Positions 1 through 6,760 of a stretch of DNA of 30,397 nucleotides are shown here, one piece after another. This stretch comes from Gammaproteobacteria bacterium. Its GTDB lineage: Bacteria; Pseudomonadota; Gammaproteobacteria; Steroidobacterales; Steroidobacteraceae. Position 1 is the stretch's first letter. The number at the start of each line of letters is the position of its first letter. The notes under the pieces are model-generated. The model saw only the letters and a list, made by a program, of their open reading frames with translations, did no database searches and was not told where the DNA came from. Location: positions 1-30,397 of the forward strand of contig JAQGOE010000040.1 in the NCBI GenBank assembly GCA_028293725.1, in the 5' to 3' direction. Position numbers and translations under genes: made by a program.

Positions 1-110
1 CTGGCTGCGGGATTACGCTTTAGCCACGAGGATGCCGATCCCGCCTTCCCGTCCGCCATCTCGTTCAGCAGATCGATGACAAAGGAGGAATCGAGCAGGC
101 ATTTCCTCAC
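1..110 (-). CDS. VapC-like PIN-domain toxin, N-terminal part (runs off the window)
   Basis: A 36-codon open frame starts at a GTG and runs off the left edge. The peptide begins VRKCLLDSSFVIDLLNE, which is the usual opening of a PIN domain: a short beta strand followed by the first metal-binding Asp (LLDSSFVIDLL). The GTG overlaps the stop codon of the upstream antitoxin-like gene in a GTGA arrangement (a 4-base overlap), typical of translational coupling in toxin-antitoxin pairs. Members of this family are Mg2+-dependent ribonucleases, usually about 125-145 residues, so roughly three quarters of the protein lies outside the window. The remaining acidic catalytic residues cannot be checked. 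The family call rests on the motif and the partner gene together. Confidence 0.75.
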   Translation of the reverse strand, partial: MRKCLLDSSFVIDLLNEMADGKAGSASSWLKRNPAA

Positions 111-301
111 TTGCGCGAGATGCGCAGACGAGTGTCACCCATGCGTCGGGTAGCATCCGCAAGGACATCCTCTGCCGTCACGAACGGCTCGTCCCGGATG
201 AGTTGGCGAACGTATGTCGCCTTTTTCATGCCGACGCTGCGCGAGCGCTTGGTCAGCAAACGCTCTTCTTCTTCCGTAAGACGCACAGTTAAGATACCCA
301 T
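107..301 (-). CDS. Ribbon-helix-helix antitoxin (VapB/RHH type)
   Basis: This 64-residue protein starts with a short beta strand (MGILTVRLTEEEERLL) followed by two helices, ending in a charged tail. That is the pattern of MetJ/Arc/CopG-type antitoxins, which bind their own promoter with the N-terminal ribbon and neutralise the toxin with the C-terminal tail. The next gene, a PIN-domain toxin, overlaps its stop codon by 4 bases. A good sigma70-like promoter lies so close to the ATG that the transcript is probably leaderless, and no Shine-Dalgarno sequence is visible. Direct repeats of CATACA inside the promoter spacer could be operator half-sites for autoregulation; this is inference. Confidence 0.8.
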   Translation of the reverse strand: MGILTVRLTEEEERLLTKRSRSVGMKKATYVRQLIRDEPFVTAEDVLADATRRMGDTRLRISRK

Positions 302-307
302 GCTGCA

Positions 308-337
308 ATTCTACCGTGTATGCCATTTGTATGTCAA
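308..337 (-). promoter_or_regulatory. Sigma70-like promoter of the toxin-antitoxin pair, predicted leaderless
   Basis: Read on the minus strand there is a perfect -35 TTGACA (332-337), an 18-base spacer and a -10 TAGAAT (308-313). Only six bases separate the -10 from the ATG at 301, so the transcription start should fall at or within a base of the start codon. Two direct CATACA repeats lie in and beside the spacer and may be bound by the antitoxin. Confidence 0.65.
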
Positions 338-443
338 TTTTGGAGCCTACATCCGGCGAGACGCCTTCGGCTGGAGCAGCTGGAACGACTCTGTAAACGT
401 GCCTCAAAACACGTGCAAGATCGCGGTATCCGTCCTGCGTCCG

Positions 444-866
444 CTACGGCTTACGAGACTCGAACAATAATTTCTTGCCGCCGATCTTGCCGAACTCGAG
501 TGCCAAAGCGACATCGAAGCCACGAGTTGATAATTCTTTTCCCAGCAATTCTCCAAGGCCGTCGAGGCCATGCCGGTCAACACGTGCCGGATCGGTTAGT
601 GGAGTGAAATTCATCCAGTACTGGTAGGCCGGAAACTCGGAATCGTCCGCGATTGCCAACTTGACGGACAGTCCCAGCACCCTTCCTGGCATGTATTTGC
701 CACCGGGATAATTTTCGCTCCGTCTCATCACCAATGGCCGTATATCCAGGATCTCGAACAGGCGCGCGGCCGTGGCCTCGAGCCCATCATTTTTCGACGA
801 ACGCAAATACAGGTTACACAACATATCGCGGCACCACCAAGACCGCACCCGCAGGTACTGAGACAT
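444..866 (-). CDS. Hypothetical soluble protein, possible immunity-type protein
   Basis: I do not recognise the family. The 140-residue product has no signal peptide or membrane segment. It looks like a single compact alpha/beta domain, with the stretches SVKLAIADDSEFPAYQYW and LELGKELSTRGFDVALAL-like helices. The first ATG (866) has only a poor ribosome-binding site; an internal ATG at 824, whose product begins MLCNLYLRSSKND, is a plausible alternative and would overlap the preceding zinc-ribbon gene by 11 bases. It is the last gene of a minus-strand series of small genes following an Rhs C-terminal fragment, a position where immunity genes collect. Function is not established. Confidence 0.55.
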   Translation of the reverse strand: MSQYLRVRSWWCRDMLCNLYLRSSKNDGLEATAARLFEILDIRPLVMRRSENYPGGKYMPGRVLGLSVKLAIADDSEFPAYQYWMNFTPLTDPARVDRHGLDGLGELLGKELSTRGFDVALALEFGKIGGKKLLFESRKP

Positions 867-1053
867 AGCCTTCTACGGCAACCGCACACCGACACCGAGG
901 TTCTCTGGCGTGCCGATCTCTCTTTTTCTCACCCGACTCGGATTCATTGCATTCGATTCGCTCGCCGCACGATCGGCAGATCAAAAATTTGTATCGAAAC
1001 ATAGGGAGAGCGCCGGCGGCCCGGTGACAATAGGGACAGCTCACTCGGTACAA
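814..1053 (-). CDS. Small zinc-ribbon protein, possibly degraded
   Basis: The N-terminal half contains two CxxC knuckles (CPYC and CRSC, about 20 residues apart), which form a rubredoxin-like zinc ribbon. The first in-frame start is TTG at 1053; a GTG at 1044 begins directly before the first knuckle (VSCPYC) and is equally possible. The C-terminal half (residues about 45-79) is Arg/Cys/Val rich and does not look like a folded domain; many bacterial proteins that open this way continue into membrane helices, so a frameshift may have replaced the original tail. It overlaps the start of the next gene. Role unknown. Confidence 0.4.
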   Translation of the reverse strand: MYRVSCPYCHRAAGALPMFRYKFLICRSCGERIECNESESGEKKRDRHAREPRCRCAVAVEGYVSVPAGAVLVVPRYVV

Positions 1054-1225
1054 AGCGTAAGTCGGAAGGTATAGCAGGAAAGCGCTGCCATAAAATCCAC
1101 GGACTGTAGCGCTGAAAGTATCTGATTGTTTAACCAGTTCGCCGCGTCTCCGACAGTCGCAGAAACCGGGGATTGGCTCCTGGCGGGGTCGAAATTGCGG
1201 GGGTCCCCGGTGACGCGCGGCAGGA

Positions 1226-1777
1226 TCACCGCTTCGTCCACCGGCCGTGGGTGTCCTTTTCGCGGATCTTTACCCGATCGGGGCAGTAGAGCTTGACGAG
1301 TTTGACCAGTTCGTCGAAGTCTTGGATCCCACCGTCAATTCTGCAAAGCCTTCGTTCATCCACGCCGATCAGATCCAGACGCCCGTTGGCGCGCCACGGC
1401 AATGCGATTACGACTTCTCGTACAGCGCTGAAATCGATCGTCCTGCGGTGCAATCGTTCATTTAACTTCAAACATTGTTTCGAAACCGCAACGGAGAACG
1501 TCGACACCTGGGCGAGCATAGCCACGACGATGAGCGTCATCAAGCCGAAGATTCCGGCCAGGACGGTCATCTCCAGAATGCCGGGGTTGGAGAAGGAGTG
1601 GTAAATCAAGAGCCCCAGCAGGCCGGGGACAAAGGCAGCCACGCGTAGGGAAATGATGAGGACTTTGGGGAAGCGGAAGACATCCCATTCCTCGGACGCC
1701 TCGTGGGACTCCCGTGCCGCAAGCTGTATCAAGACCGTCAGCACCAGCACACTGCCCAGGTATATTGAGCCGACCAT
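1226..1777 (-). CDS. Membrane protein with C-terminal PH-like domain
   Basis: The ATG at 1777 is preceded by AGAGG seven bases upstream. The 183-residue product has three hydrophobic segments (about residues 4-21, 42-60 and 68-91) followed by a cytoplasmic domain of about 85 residues. The pattern of that domain (hydrophobic strands, then IDFSAVREVVI, then GRLDLIGVDERRLCRIDGGI and a final helix) resembles the small bacterial PH-like domains attached to membrane helices. Proteins of this shape are common near Rhs and contact-dependent toxins, where some act as immunity proteins. That role is inferred from position only. Confidence 0.65.
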   Translation of the reverse strand: MVGSIYLGSVLVLTVLIQLAARESHEASEEWDVFRFPKVLIISLRVAAFVPGLLGLLIYHSFSNPGILEMTVLAGIFGLMTLIVVAMLAQVSTFSVAVSKQCLKLNERLHRRTIDFSAVREVVIALPWRANGRLDLIGVDERRLCRIDGGIQDFDELVKLVKLYCPDRVKIREKDTHGRWTKR

Positions 1778-1897
1778 CACGCGTCCTCTTTATCCCTTCG
1801 GGCAGTGCGTTTCAGGAGCACGCCGCCCACAGACGCCCTGCGCTCCATGTATCGCCTCCGGGCACCACCGGGCTGCCATTGGCAGCATCGGTCCGGG

Positions 1898-2116
1898 CTA
1901 TTTCTGATTCCTAATAGAAGGCCGAGGCGGGCTATTCACGATCGCCACTCCATAAATGATGCCCATCAGGGTAAATCCGCACAGCGTAATCAGTTGCTGC
2001 TTGCTATTCAGATGCAGTCTCCCTACCCAGCACAGGCCTATCACCAATGCGCCCCCGAGAACCCCGATGACGACACACCCCAATAGCGTGAGCAAGTTAA
2101 TAGTTCGGATTTTCAA
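1898..2116 (-). CDS. Small protein with two membrane segments
   Basis: A 72-residue product with two transmembrane helices (about residues 8-30 and 41-60) separated by a short polar loop (HLNSKQQ) and ending in a basic Pro-rich tail. The frame stays open upstream to 2185, but that extension overlaps the preceding ORF, so I place the start at TTG 2116, two bases after its stop codon. No clear ribosome-binding site is visible, which suggests coupling to the upstream frame or a different true start. No family recognised; probably one of the immunity-type membrane proteins of this stretch. Confidence 0.4.
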   Translation of the reverse strand: MKIRTINLLTLLGCVVIGVLGGALVIGLCWVGRLHLNSKQQLITLCGFTLMGIIYGVAIVNSPPRPSIRNQK

Positions 2117-2118
2117 GG

Positions 2119-2340
2119 CTACTGATTCGCGTTTCCAATAACGTTGGAGGCCAAATTTCCACCGACCGTTCCACCGATAGCCCATGACGAGGGTGCGAAT
2201 CCGGGATAAACGGCATTGGAACCGGAAAGAGTACGAAGTGCGGCCAATGCGTTAACGAATGCCTGCTGAAGGAGGCGCGCCACTTCGATGTCTGGATCGC
2301 GGACAAACTGTTTGATGAAGCCCTTACTGGATATCTTCAC
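2119..2340 (-). CDS. Short hypothetical protein, uncertain
   Basis: This frame starts at GTG 2340 with GGAG seven bases upstream; a TTG at 2346 is the alternative. The product of about 73 residues begins with a helical charged part (KGFIKQFVRDPDIEVARLL) and ends in a Gly/Asn/Ser-rich tail (WAIGGTVGGNLASNVIGN). Nothing in it is diagnostic. The glycine-rich tail is reminiscent of the ends of Rhs-associated cassettes, so it may be a piece of a displaced toxin tip. It ends two bases before the next small membrane protein. Confidence 0.35.
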   Translation of the reverse strand: MKISSKGFIKQFVRDPDIEVARLLQQAFVNALAALRTLSGSNAVYPGFAPSSWAIGGTVGGNLASNVIGNANQ

Positions 2341-2496
2341 TACCAAACTCCGACGGCTCCGCTACTCGAAAAGTTCCTGGCCAAGGTGTAGCCAACAGGT
2401 CCGCACCCTCAACTACTACGGCTGACTCAATGGAAACGGCCTCAGAGGATCCGTCGGGGAGGCCACGCTTCCGTTTACATAGCAATATATAATTCC

Positions 2497-2922
2497 CTAT
2501 CGAAATGCTGAGTTAATTATCAGTCTGATGCGAGGCACCAGCCACAGTCCTAATGCCAAGAAGCTAAACAACAAAATGCCGATGTAGTCGGCAGCGAAGG
2601 GCCAAAACTTCGTGTATCCATTGACCTGATATTCAAAGCTGAACCGTCCTTTCTTTACCGAACTGCCAACGACCAGGTCTCCCGAGTCAAATACATAGCC
2701 CGACACGGATATGATTTGATGCTGTCCGTCATGCTCCACCAAATATTGATATCGGCACCTATTATTGAGGGGTTGTTCGCACATAGTTTTTTTCTCAACA
2801 ACGCGAACATCCAACTCTGAGCAAAGTACGCCAAATACTCCGTAGCAGAATATCAAGCAGCCGATAAGCCCCACACCCAACAGGATATTGTGAGGTCCGC
2901 CTTCAAAAATATTTTTTGGCAT
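2497..2922 (-). CDS. Membrane-anchored hypothetical protein, candidate Rhs immunity protein
   Basis: The 141-residue product has one N-terminal membrane helix (about residues 11-33), an extra-cytoplasmic beta-rich domain with three cysteines (residues about 35-108), and a second helix (about 110-130) before a short basic tail. The layout (helix, strand-rich domain with CRYQYLVEHDGQHQI, helix) resembles DUF3592-type proteins. It starts only 21 bases after the Rhs tip gene, which is the standard position of the cognate immunity gene. Its base composition is clearly more AT-rich than the flanking genes, pointing to recent horizontal arrival. Role inferred from topology and position. Confidence 0.6.
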   Translation of the reverse strand: MPKNIFEGGPHNILLGVGLIGCLIFCYGVFGVLCSELDVRVVEKKTMCEQPLNNRCRYQYLVEHDGQHQIISVSGYVFDSGDLVVGSSVKKGRFSFEYQVNGYTKFWPFAADYIGILLFSFLALGLWLVPRIRLIINSAFR

Positions 2923-2943
2923 GACACCGGTCCATGCAAAGGA

Positions 2944-3249
2944 CTATTGGCATGGGTTCGCGTGCAATCCGAGCAATCCCGGGATGTCAGGTATTAGGTT
3001 GTTCAAATTGTAAAACTGGGTAACCGTTGTGTTGCCGGAACTATCGACAATGAAGCCACCACCCGCTCCTGCAGACAACCCCCCACCGAAAATTGATCCC
3101 AGTCCTCCGACGTAAATTGCCCACAAACCTAGCGGGTCGTCTAGCGATAGCGGATTTCCCAGGGCATAGGTATAGAAGTTGACCCCAGCTCGCAGGCGCA
3201 AAGGGTCTTGCGAACGGCGCTCTTCAGCGGTGTACGACGTGCCTCCCAT
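2944..3249 (-). CDS. Orphan Rhs/YD-repeat C-terminal tip
   Basis: Residues about 14-42 match the terminal part of the Rhs core: the RSQDPLRLRAGVNFYTYA segment followed by NPLSLDDPLGLW, equivalent to the conserved DPxGL end that marks the core-tip junction. After it comes a tip of about 58 residues, very rich in Gly in its first half. Complete Rhs proteins exceed 1000 residues; here only the last turn of the core and the tip remain. The piece has its own ATG with AGAAGG about seven bases upstream, so it could be translated as a separate cassette ready for recombination into a full-length rhs gene elsewhere. It may equally be a decaying remnant. Confidence 0.7.
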   Translation of the reverse strand: MGGTSYTAEERRSQDPLRLRAGVNFYTYALGNPLSLDDPLGLWAIYVGGLGSIFGGGLSAGAGGGFIVDSSGNTTVTQFYNLNNLIPDIPGLLGLHANPCQ

Positions 3250-3302
3250 GCGTCATCCTTCTCCTACTCTAAACAAATTTTGCGACGACTGACAAGCACG
3301 AG

Positions 3303-3760
3303 ATGGATCATCGACAGCACGCAGCACTCACTTGCTACAGCTTCATGACACTGTTATGTCTGTGGCCAATGTTCGGGATCGCAGGCGCCCGGGCAGGGGC
3401 GCGCGCAGAACTCGCGGGCGCGGGACTCGGGCTCCCTCCTGTGAAGAGGTCCAGTGCGGCGGGTGAAGCGGCACTCGTATCGCTAGGCAAGCGATTGTTT
3501 TTCGACACTCGGCTGAGCGCGGACGGTAAAGTGAGTTGCGCCACTTGCCACGTCCCGGGAATGGCTTTCTCTGACGGCCGCACCACGATACCCAGGCGCT
3601 GACGCCCGCCGCCGCGCGCGGACCCGATCTTTTTCGGGGACGCGCGCAGTGCGCCTCATGTCATGCCATAGGAACAACCGCCGCGCTCCTGACCGATGGG
3701 GAGTTCCATGTCGCGCCGAGCGGAGTGCCCGCAGAGGTCAATTCTCACCTGGAGCGATGA
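3303..3760 (+). pseudogene. Di-haem cytochrome c peroxidase (MauG/CCP family), internally deleted
   Basis: The 5' part (3303-3602) encodes a signal peptide and the first haem region ([21 protein letters not shown], then FSDGR). It then stops in frame at 3600-3602. A second piece in another frame (3593-3760) encodes the second haem region (ARGPDLFRGRAQCASCH, then LLTDGEFHVAPSGVP) and stops at 3758. In intact proteins about 150 residues separate the two haem motifs, including the conserved RN and FWDGR region; here they are about 40 residues apart, so the middle is gone. The C-terminus after the second haem is also missing. Family members are periplasmic peroxidases; this copy cannot make a working enzyme. 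Confidence 0.8.
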
Positions 3761-3840
3761 CACTGACGCTACGACTGACTTCATTCTCAGCTGGGTTGTG
3801 GCACACTGGCAGCCGTCCTACATGAAGAAGGGAGCCGTTC

Positions 3841-4080
3841 ATGGACAACCACTCGTTGGAGCGCGCAAGGAGCGGCGAGGCCGACGCAGCAGGACGTCGG
3901 TTAGGAACGGGCAGCCCACTCGTTTGCCTCAACTTCAAGGTGCCCCTACGGGTTCGCCAGCAGCTCAAGATCCACGCAGCGCGTCACAATATGACGATGA
4001 CGGAACTCTTGTTGCAGCTCGTGGCCGACAAGTTATCTCATGATGAGGACAGCTCGCAGCCTCGCGCACGCGAGCGATAA
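3841..4080 (+). CDS. Small ribbon-helix-helix-like protein (orphan antitoxin/ParG-like)
   Basis: The ATG is preceded by AAGGGAG six bases upstream, a strong ribosome-binding site. The 79-residue product has a disordered basic N-terminus (about 25 residues) followed by CLNFKVPLRVRQQLKIHA and RHNMTMTELLLQLVADKL. That is a beta strand plus two helices, the fold of ParG-like and Arc-like DNA-binding proteins, in which the flexible N-terminus modulates binding. No toxin or partition ATPase follows, so it is an orphan here. It may have come with the accessory region to its left. Target sites unknown. Confidence 0.6.
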   Translation: MDNHSLERARSGEADAAGRRLGTGSPLVCLNFKVPLRVRQQLKIHAARHNMTMTELLLQLVADKLSHDEDSSQPRARER

Positions 4081-4210
4081 AGAAACCACGAAATAACTAT
4101 CTTCGCGGCGTACTGGCTGTGGGGCTGAGGAGTCTGTAGCGTGCAATCGAGGATCCCGCCACGACGGGATTCGGCCAAGTTGGGTCAATTGCAACAGGGA
4201 GTTAGCTACA

Positions 4211-5449
4211 ATGTACCAGCCAAAGTCCAACTACCGCGCCCGCCGTCGACGCCACGACCAAGCAGGCTCGCAGCGTTGGCGGCGTTCGCTCGCCATGGTG
4301 CTCGTGTCCTGCCTCACGGCCGCGCTGCTGGAAACGACACCTGCCGAGTCGGAGCCGTCAACACCACAAGCGATAGCCGCATCCAGTCCCATCCATTCCA
4401 TGGCTGCTCGCAAGACCACGACACGAGCCCCCCTGGTAGCAGGTGTCAAAATCGGCGGCGCCCTGATCAATCACGGCGGCCCCGTACAGCCGGGCCCGAT
4501 AGTCTATGTCGTTTATTGGGGGTGGACGACCGATCCATCCGGTGAGCAGGCGTATCTCAATGACTTCCTGAGCACTATCGGCGGGACCACCTGGCTCGGC
4601 GTGGTCAACCAGTACGGCGGTGGGAATCCACAGAACATCCTTGCCGGGACCTGGTCGGATCCGAGCGCCGTTCCAGCGGCACCTACGGATGCACAGATCC
4701 AGGCGGAAGCGTATGCCGCCGCCATCCATTTCCAGCTCAGTGCCAACGTCAATCAACAGGTCGTCGTTGCGCTTCCGCCCGGGCATGACCCAACTTGGTT
4801 TCCCACCAACGGCGGTAGCACGTGCGCGAATCACGGAGGGGTGCCACAGTATCAAAACGTCACCTATACGGCGCTGCCCTATATGACCGATGGGGGTAGC
4901 GCCATCGGTTGCGGGGTCAACTGGCTCGGCGGAGCGCTCGATGGTGTCAGCATCGTCGAAGGCCACGAACTGGCGGAGTCGATCACCGATCCGCTCATCA
5001 CTGCCTGGTACGACGCTTCGCGCAACGAAGTCGCCGACAAGTGCGCATGGATCAACGTGACTCCCATTCAGACCTCTCTGGGCACATTTCCGGTCCAGCC
5101 CTTATGGAGCAATGCGCAGAATGATTGCGTTCTCGCCGAACCCGTCAACGGTTTGGCCGCGCCCGCGACCATCACGGCGGACTGGAAGGATTGGTGTCCG
5201 AGCCTGGGGCTGACCTGGAGCGCTTCCGCCGGCGCCACGTTCTACCATATCGCCTGGGAAATCGGCTCGAGCTGGACAGGGAGTCTCACCGATCCCGGCA
5301 CGTCCCCTAACTACACGGATACGACCGAGGTCATCTCCGGCTTCGCAATTGGTACCCACTACGCAATCAAAGTGTCGGCATGCAACGCCTCGGGGTGCAG
5401 TAACCTGTCCACGGTGACCAAGTTCGTGGTGCCAACCAAGTGTCAGTGA
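4211..5449 (+). CDS. Secreted HExxE-motif protein with C-terminal fibronectin III-like domain
   Basis: The 412-residue product has a long Arg-rich N-terminus and a hydrophobic export segment (about residues 26-46). The central domain carries EGHELAESITDP (His252-Glu253) followed by AWYD and NEVADKCAWI. This block recurs in secreted proteins of soil bacteria and looks like a metal site of the HExxE type with a later acidic/Cys element. Cysteine pairs fit an extracytoplasmic, disulfide-bonded protein. Residues about 318-408 form a Fn3-like domain (TWSASAGATFYHIAWE, then HYAIKVSACNASGCS). A metallopeptidase role is plausible but not shown. The gene stands alone, convergent with the aspartic protease gene; GGGAG lies ten bases before the ATG. 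Confidence 0.75.
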   Translation: MYQPKSNYRARRRRHDQAGSQRWRRSLAMVLVSCLTAALLETTPAESEPSTPQAIAASSPIHSMAARKTTTRAPLVAGVKIGGALINHGGPVQPGPIVYVVYWGWTTDPSGEQAYLNDFLSTIGGTTWLGVVNQYGGGNPQNILAGTWSDPSAVPAAPTDAQIQAEAYAAAIHFQLSANVNQQVVVALPPGHDPTWFPTNGGSTCANHGGVPQYQNVTYTALPYMTDGGSAIGCGVNWLGGALDGVSIVEGHELAESITDPLITAWYDASRNEVADKCAWINVTPIQTSLGTFPVQPLWSNAQNDCVLAEPVNGLAAPATITADWKDWCPSLGLTWSASAGATFYHIAWEIGSSWTGSLTDPGTSPNYTDTTEVISGFAIGTHYAIKVSACNASGCSNLSTVTKFVVPTKCQ

Positions 5450-5496
5450 GAGGACCTGACGGGACCTTCGCGCGAATGAGTCCGTCAGTCCTTGCC

Positions 5497-5525
5497 GGTG
5501 GCGACCGGGCGAACGGGTCGCCGCC
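5497..5525. terminator. GC-rich hairpin between convergent genes
   Basis: GGTGGCGACC and GGTCGCCGCC form a ten-base-pair stem (one GT wobble) around a nine-base loop. It lies in the 86-base gap between two convergent genes, but neither side has a T-run, so it is at best a weak or Rho-assisted terminator. Confidence 0.3.
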
Positions 5526-5535
5526 GTTGTTGGAG

Positions 5536-6621
5536 TTATCTCTTGAAGCTTTGCATGGCGGACAGATCGTGCTCCGTCCCCAGCTGATCGCGTGGGTTCG
5601 CCGGCGGCACGCTGCCGACGTAGACGTTCTGGTTCCTGAAATCGATGTTGAGCGAGGCAACCGTGCCCAACACATCCATTCCCAGGATCATGGCCGGTTT
5701 GTCGTGCATGTCCCAGATCTTGAAAATGTGGAAGTCGCCGTAAACTATCGCGACGTCGGTGATTCGCAACGTCCCGATGGAGATGGTCGGCGCAGCGGCG
5801 ATCTCGCCCGACTCCACCTGCCGCGTAGCGCCATACACTGAAGTCAGCTGCGCCACAAAACCCCGCTTGCCGTTCTTGCTCTTGACGGCATCGCGCAGCG
5901 CAATATTGCCGAGGGTACGCTCCGCCCCCGTGTCCAACACGGCCGCGACCCGCACTCCGCCAACTTCGGTGTCCAACACCATCAGTCCGTTGACCACGCG
6001 CGCCGCGTGGATCTTGATGGCCTGGTCGCGCGTGGCCGACTCGACATGACTGGCGATCGCCACACGGTTGCGCTGAAAATCAATCAGCAGGCTCTTCTCG
6101 GACATCCCGGCCGCACCCAGTATGCCGTCGGCGCCGGCCATCACCGGAGCCCACACGACGGGTAATGTCGTGTCCTCCAGTGTCAGGTCCCCGGCCTGCA
6201 GCCGGTCGATCGATACAAAAGTCACCTGGGAGGCACCCGTGATCCCGTCCAGAGTAATCAGGGACCGGGTGTCGGCCTTGAGACCCAACTCGCGCACCAG
6301 GTCCGGGGAGATCGTGGAGTGATTTGCGCCGGTATCGACAATGAAACGGTAGGGACCGCGGCCGTTGATTTTGACAGGTACCATTACCCGGCCGATGTGG
6401 TCGCGGGTGGTTGGCGAGGCAAACAGGGAGTCGTCGATGCCGCCCAGCGTATTGGCGCGGGTTGCGATCTGGGTCGATCCACCCTGTCCCGCGCCAGCGT
6501 CCGGCATCATGGTGTCCAGCGGCGCCGCGCGCCCCACCCCGGCAAAACTGACTAACGCCAATACCGCCCAGGAAAGTCCCCTGAGGGCCCGATCGCACCG
6601 TAAAGGAGCAATGGCGTCCAC
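5536..6621 (-). CDS. Secreted retropepsin-like aspartic protease
   Basis: The product (361 residues, GTG start with AGGG seven bases upstream) has a signal peptide (about residues 1-32, ending GRAA). Two tandem retropepsin-like halves follow. The first has FIVDTGAN (Asp96) and the later GADGILG loop; the second has AVLDTGAE (Asp230) and ILGMDVLG. Each half of this family supplies one catalytic Asp in a D-T/S-G motif, so one chain could form a complete bilobal active site. It should act in the periplasm or outside the cell on unknown substrates. It is divergent from the beta-hydroxylase gene, with 139 bases between the starts. Confidence 0.85.
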   Translation of the reverse strand: MDAIAPLRCDRALRGLSWAVLALVSFAGVGRAAPLDTMMPDAGAGQGGSTQIATRANTLGGIDDSLFASPTTRDHIGRVMVPVKINGRGPYRFIVDTGANHSTISPDLVRELGLKADTRSLITLDGITGASQVTFVSIDRLQAGDLTLEDTTLPVVWAPVMAGADGILGAAGMSEKSLLIDFQRNRVAIASHVESATRDQAIKIHAARVVNGLMVLDTEVGGVRVAAVLDTGAERTLGNIALRDAVKSKNGKRGFVAQLTSVYGATRQVESGEIAAAPTISIGTLRITDVAIVYGDFHIFKIWDMHDKPAMILGMDVLGTVASLNIDFRNQNVYVGSVPPANPRDQLGTEHDLSAMQSFKR

Positions 6622-6760
6622 ATCCGAACCCTACCACGAACGCCGGCCCGGGGAATCCATATCGCGTCACTCAATGGCGAGCAGATCACACCCGGCGCGG
6701 GTCAAAGCGGCACCCGGGACGCTGGGATAGAATGTTCGGACGATTCACCTCGAGCTACTC

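Noticed and set aside
135..407. A 90-codon minus-strand frame overlapping the antitoxin gene
   Set aside because: The antitoxin frame has clear family features and a partner gene; this one has low-complexity Arg/Cys-rich sequence.
1041..1241. A 66-codon minus-strand frame between the PH-like and zinc-ribbon genes
   Set aside because: It overlaps the end of the PH-like gene, has no recognisable motif and no clear ribosome-binding site. It could be a real short gene but I cannot support it.
4150..4167. ATCCCG/CGGGAT hairpin upstream of the HExxE protein gene as a terminator
   Set aside because: Stem of only six base pairs without a T-run; not distinguishable from chance in GC-rich DNA.
4358..4966. 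A 202-codon antisense frame inside the HExxE protein gene
   Set aside because: No domain signature and fully antisense to a gene with a signal peptide and conserved blocks.
6319..6730. Open frames on the + strand in and upstream of the aspartic protease gene
   Set aside because: They run antisense to the DTGA-containing protease and lack coding features.
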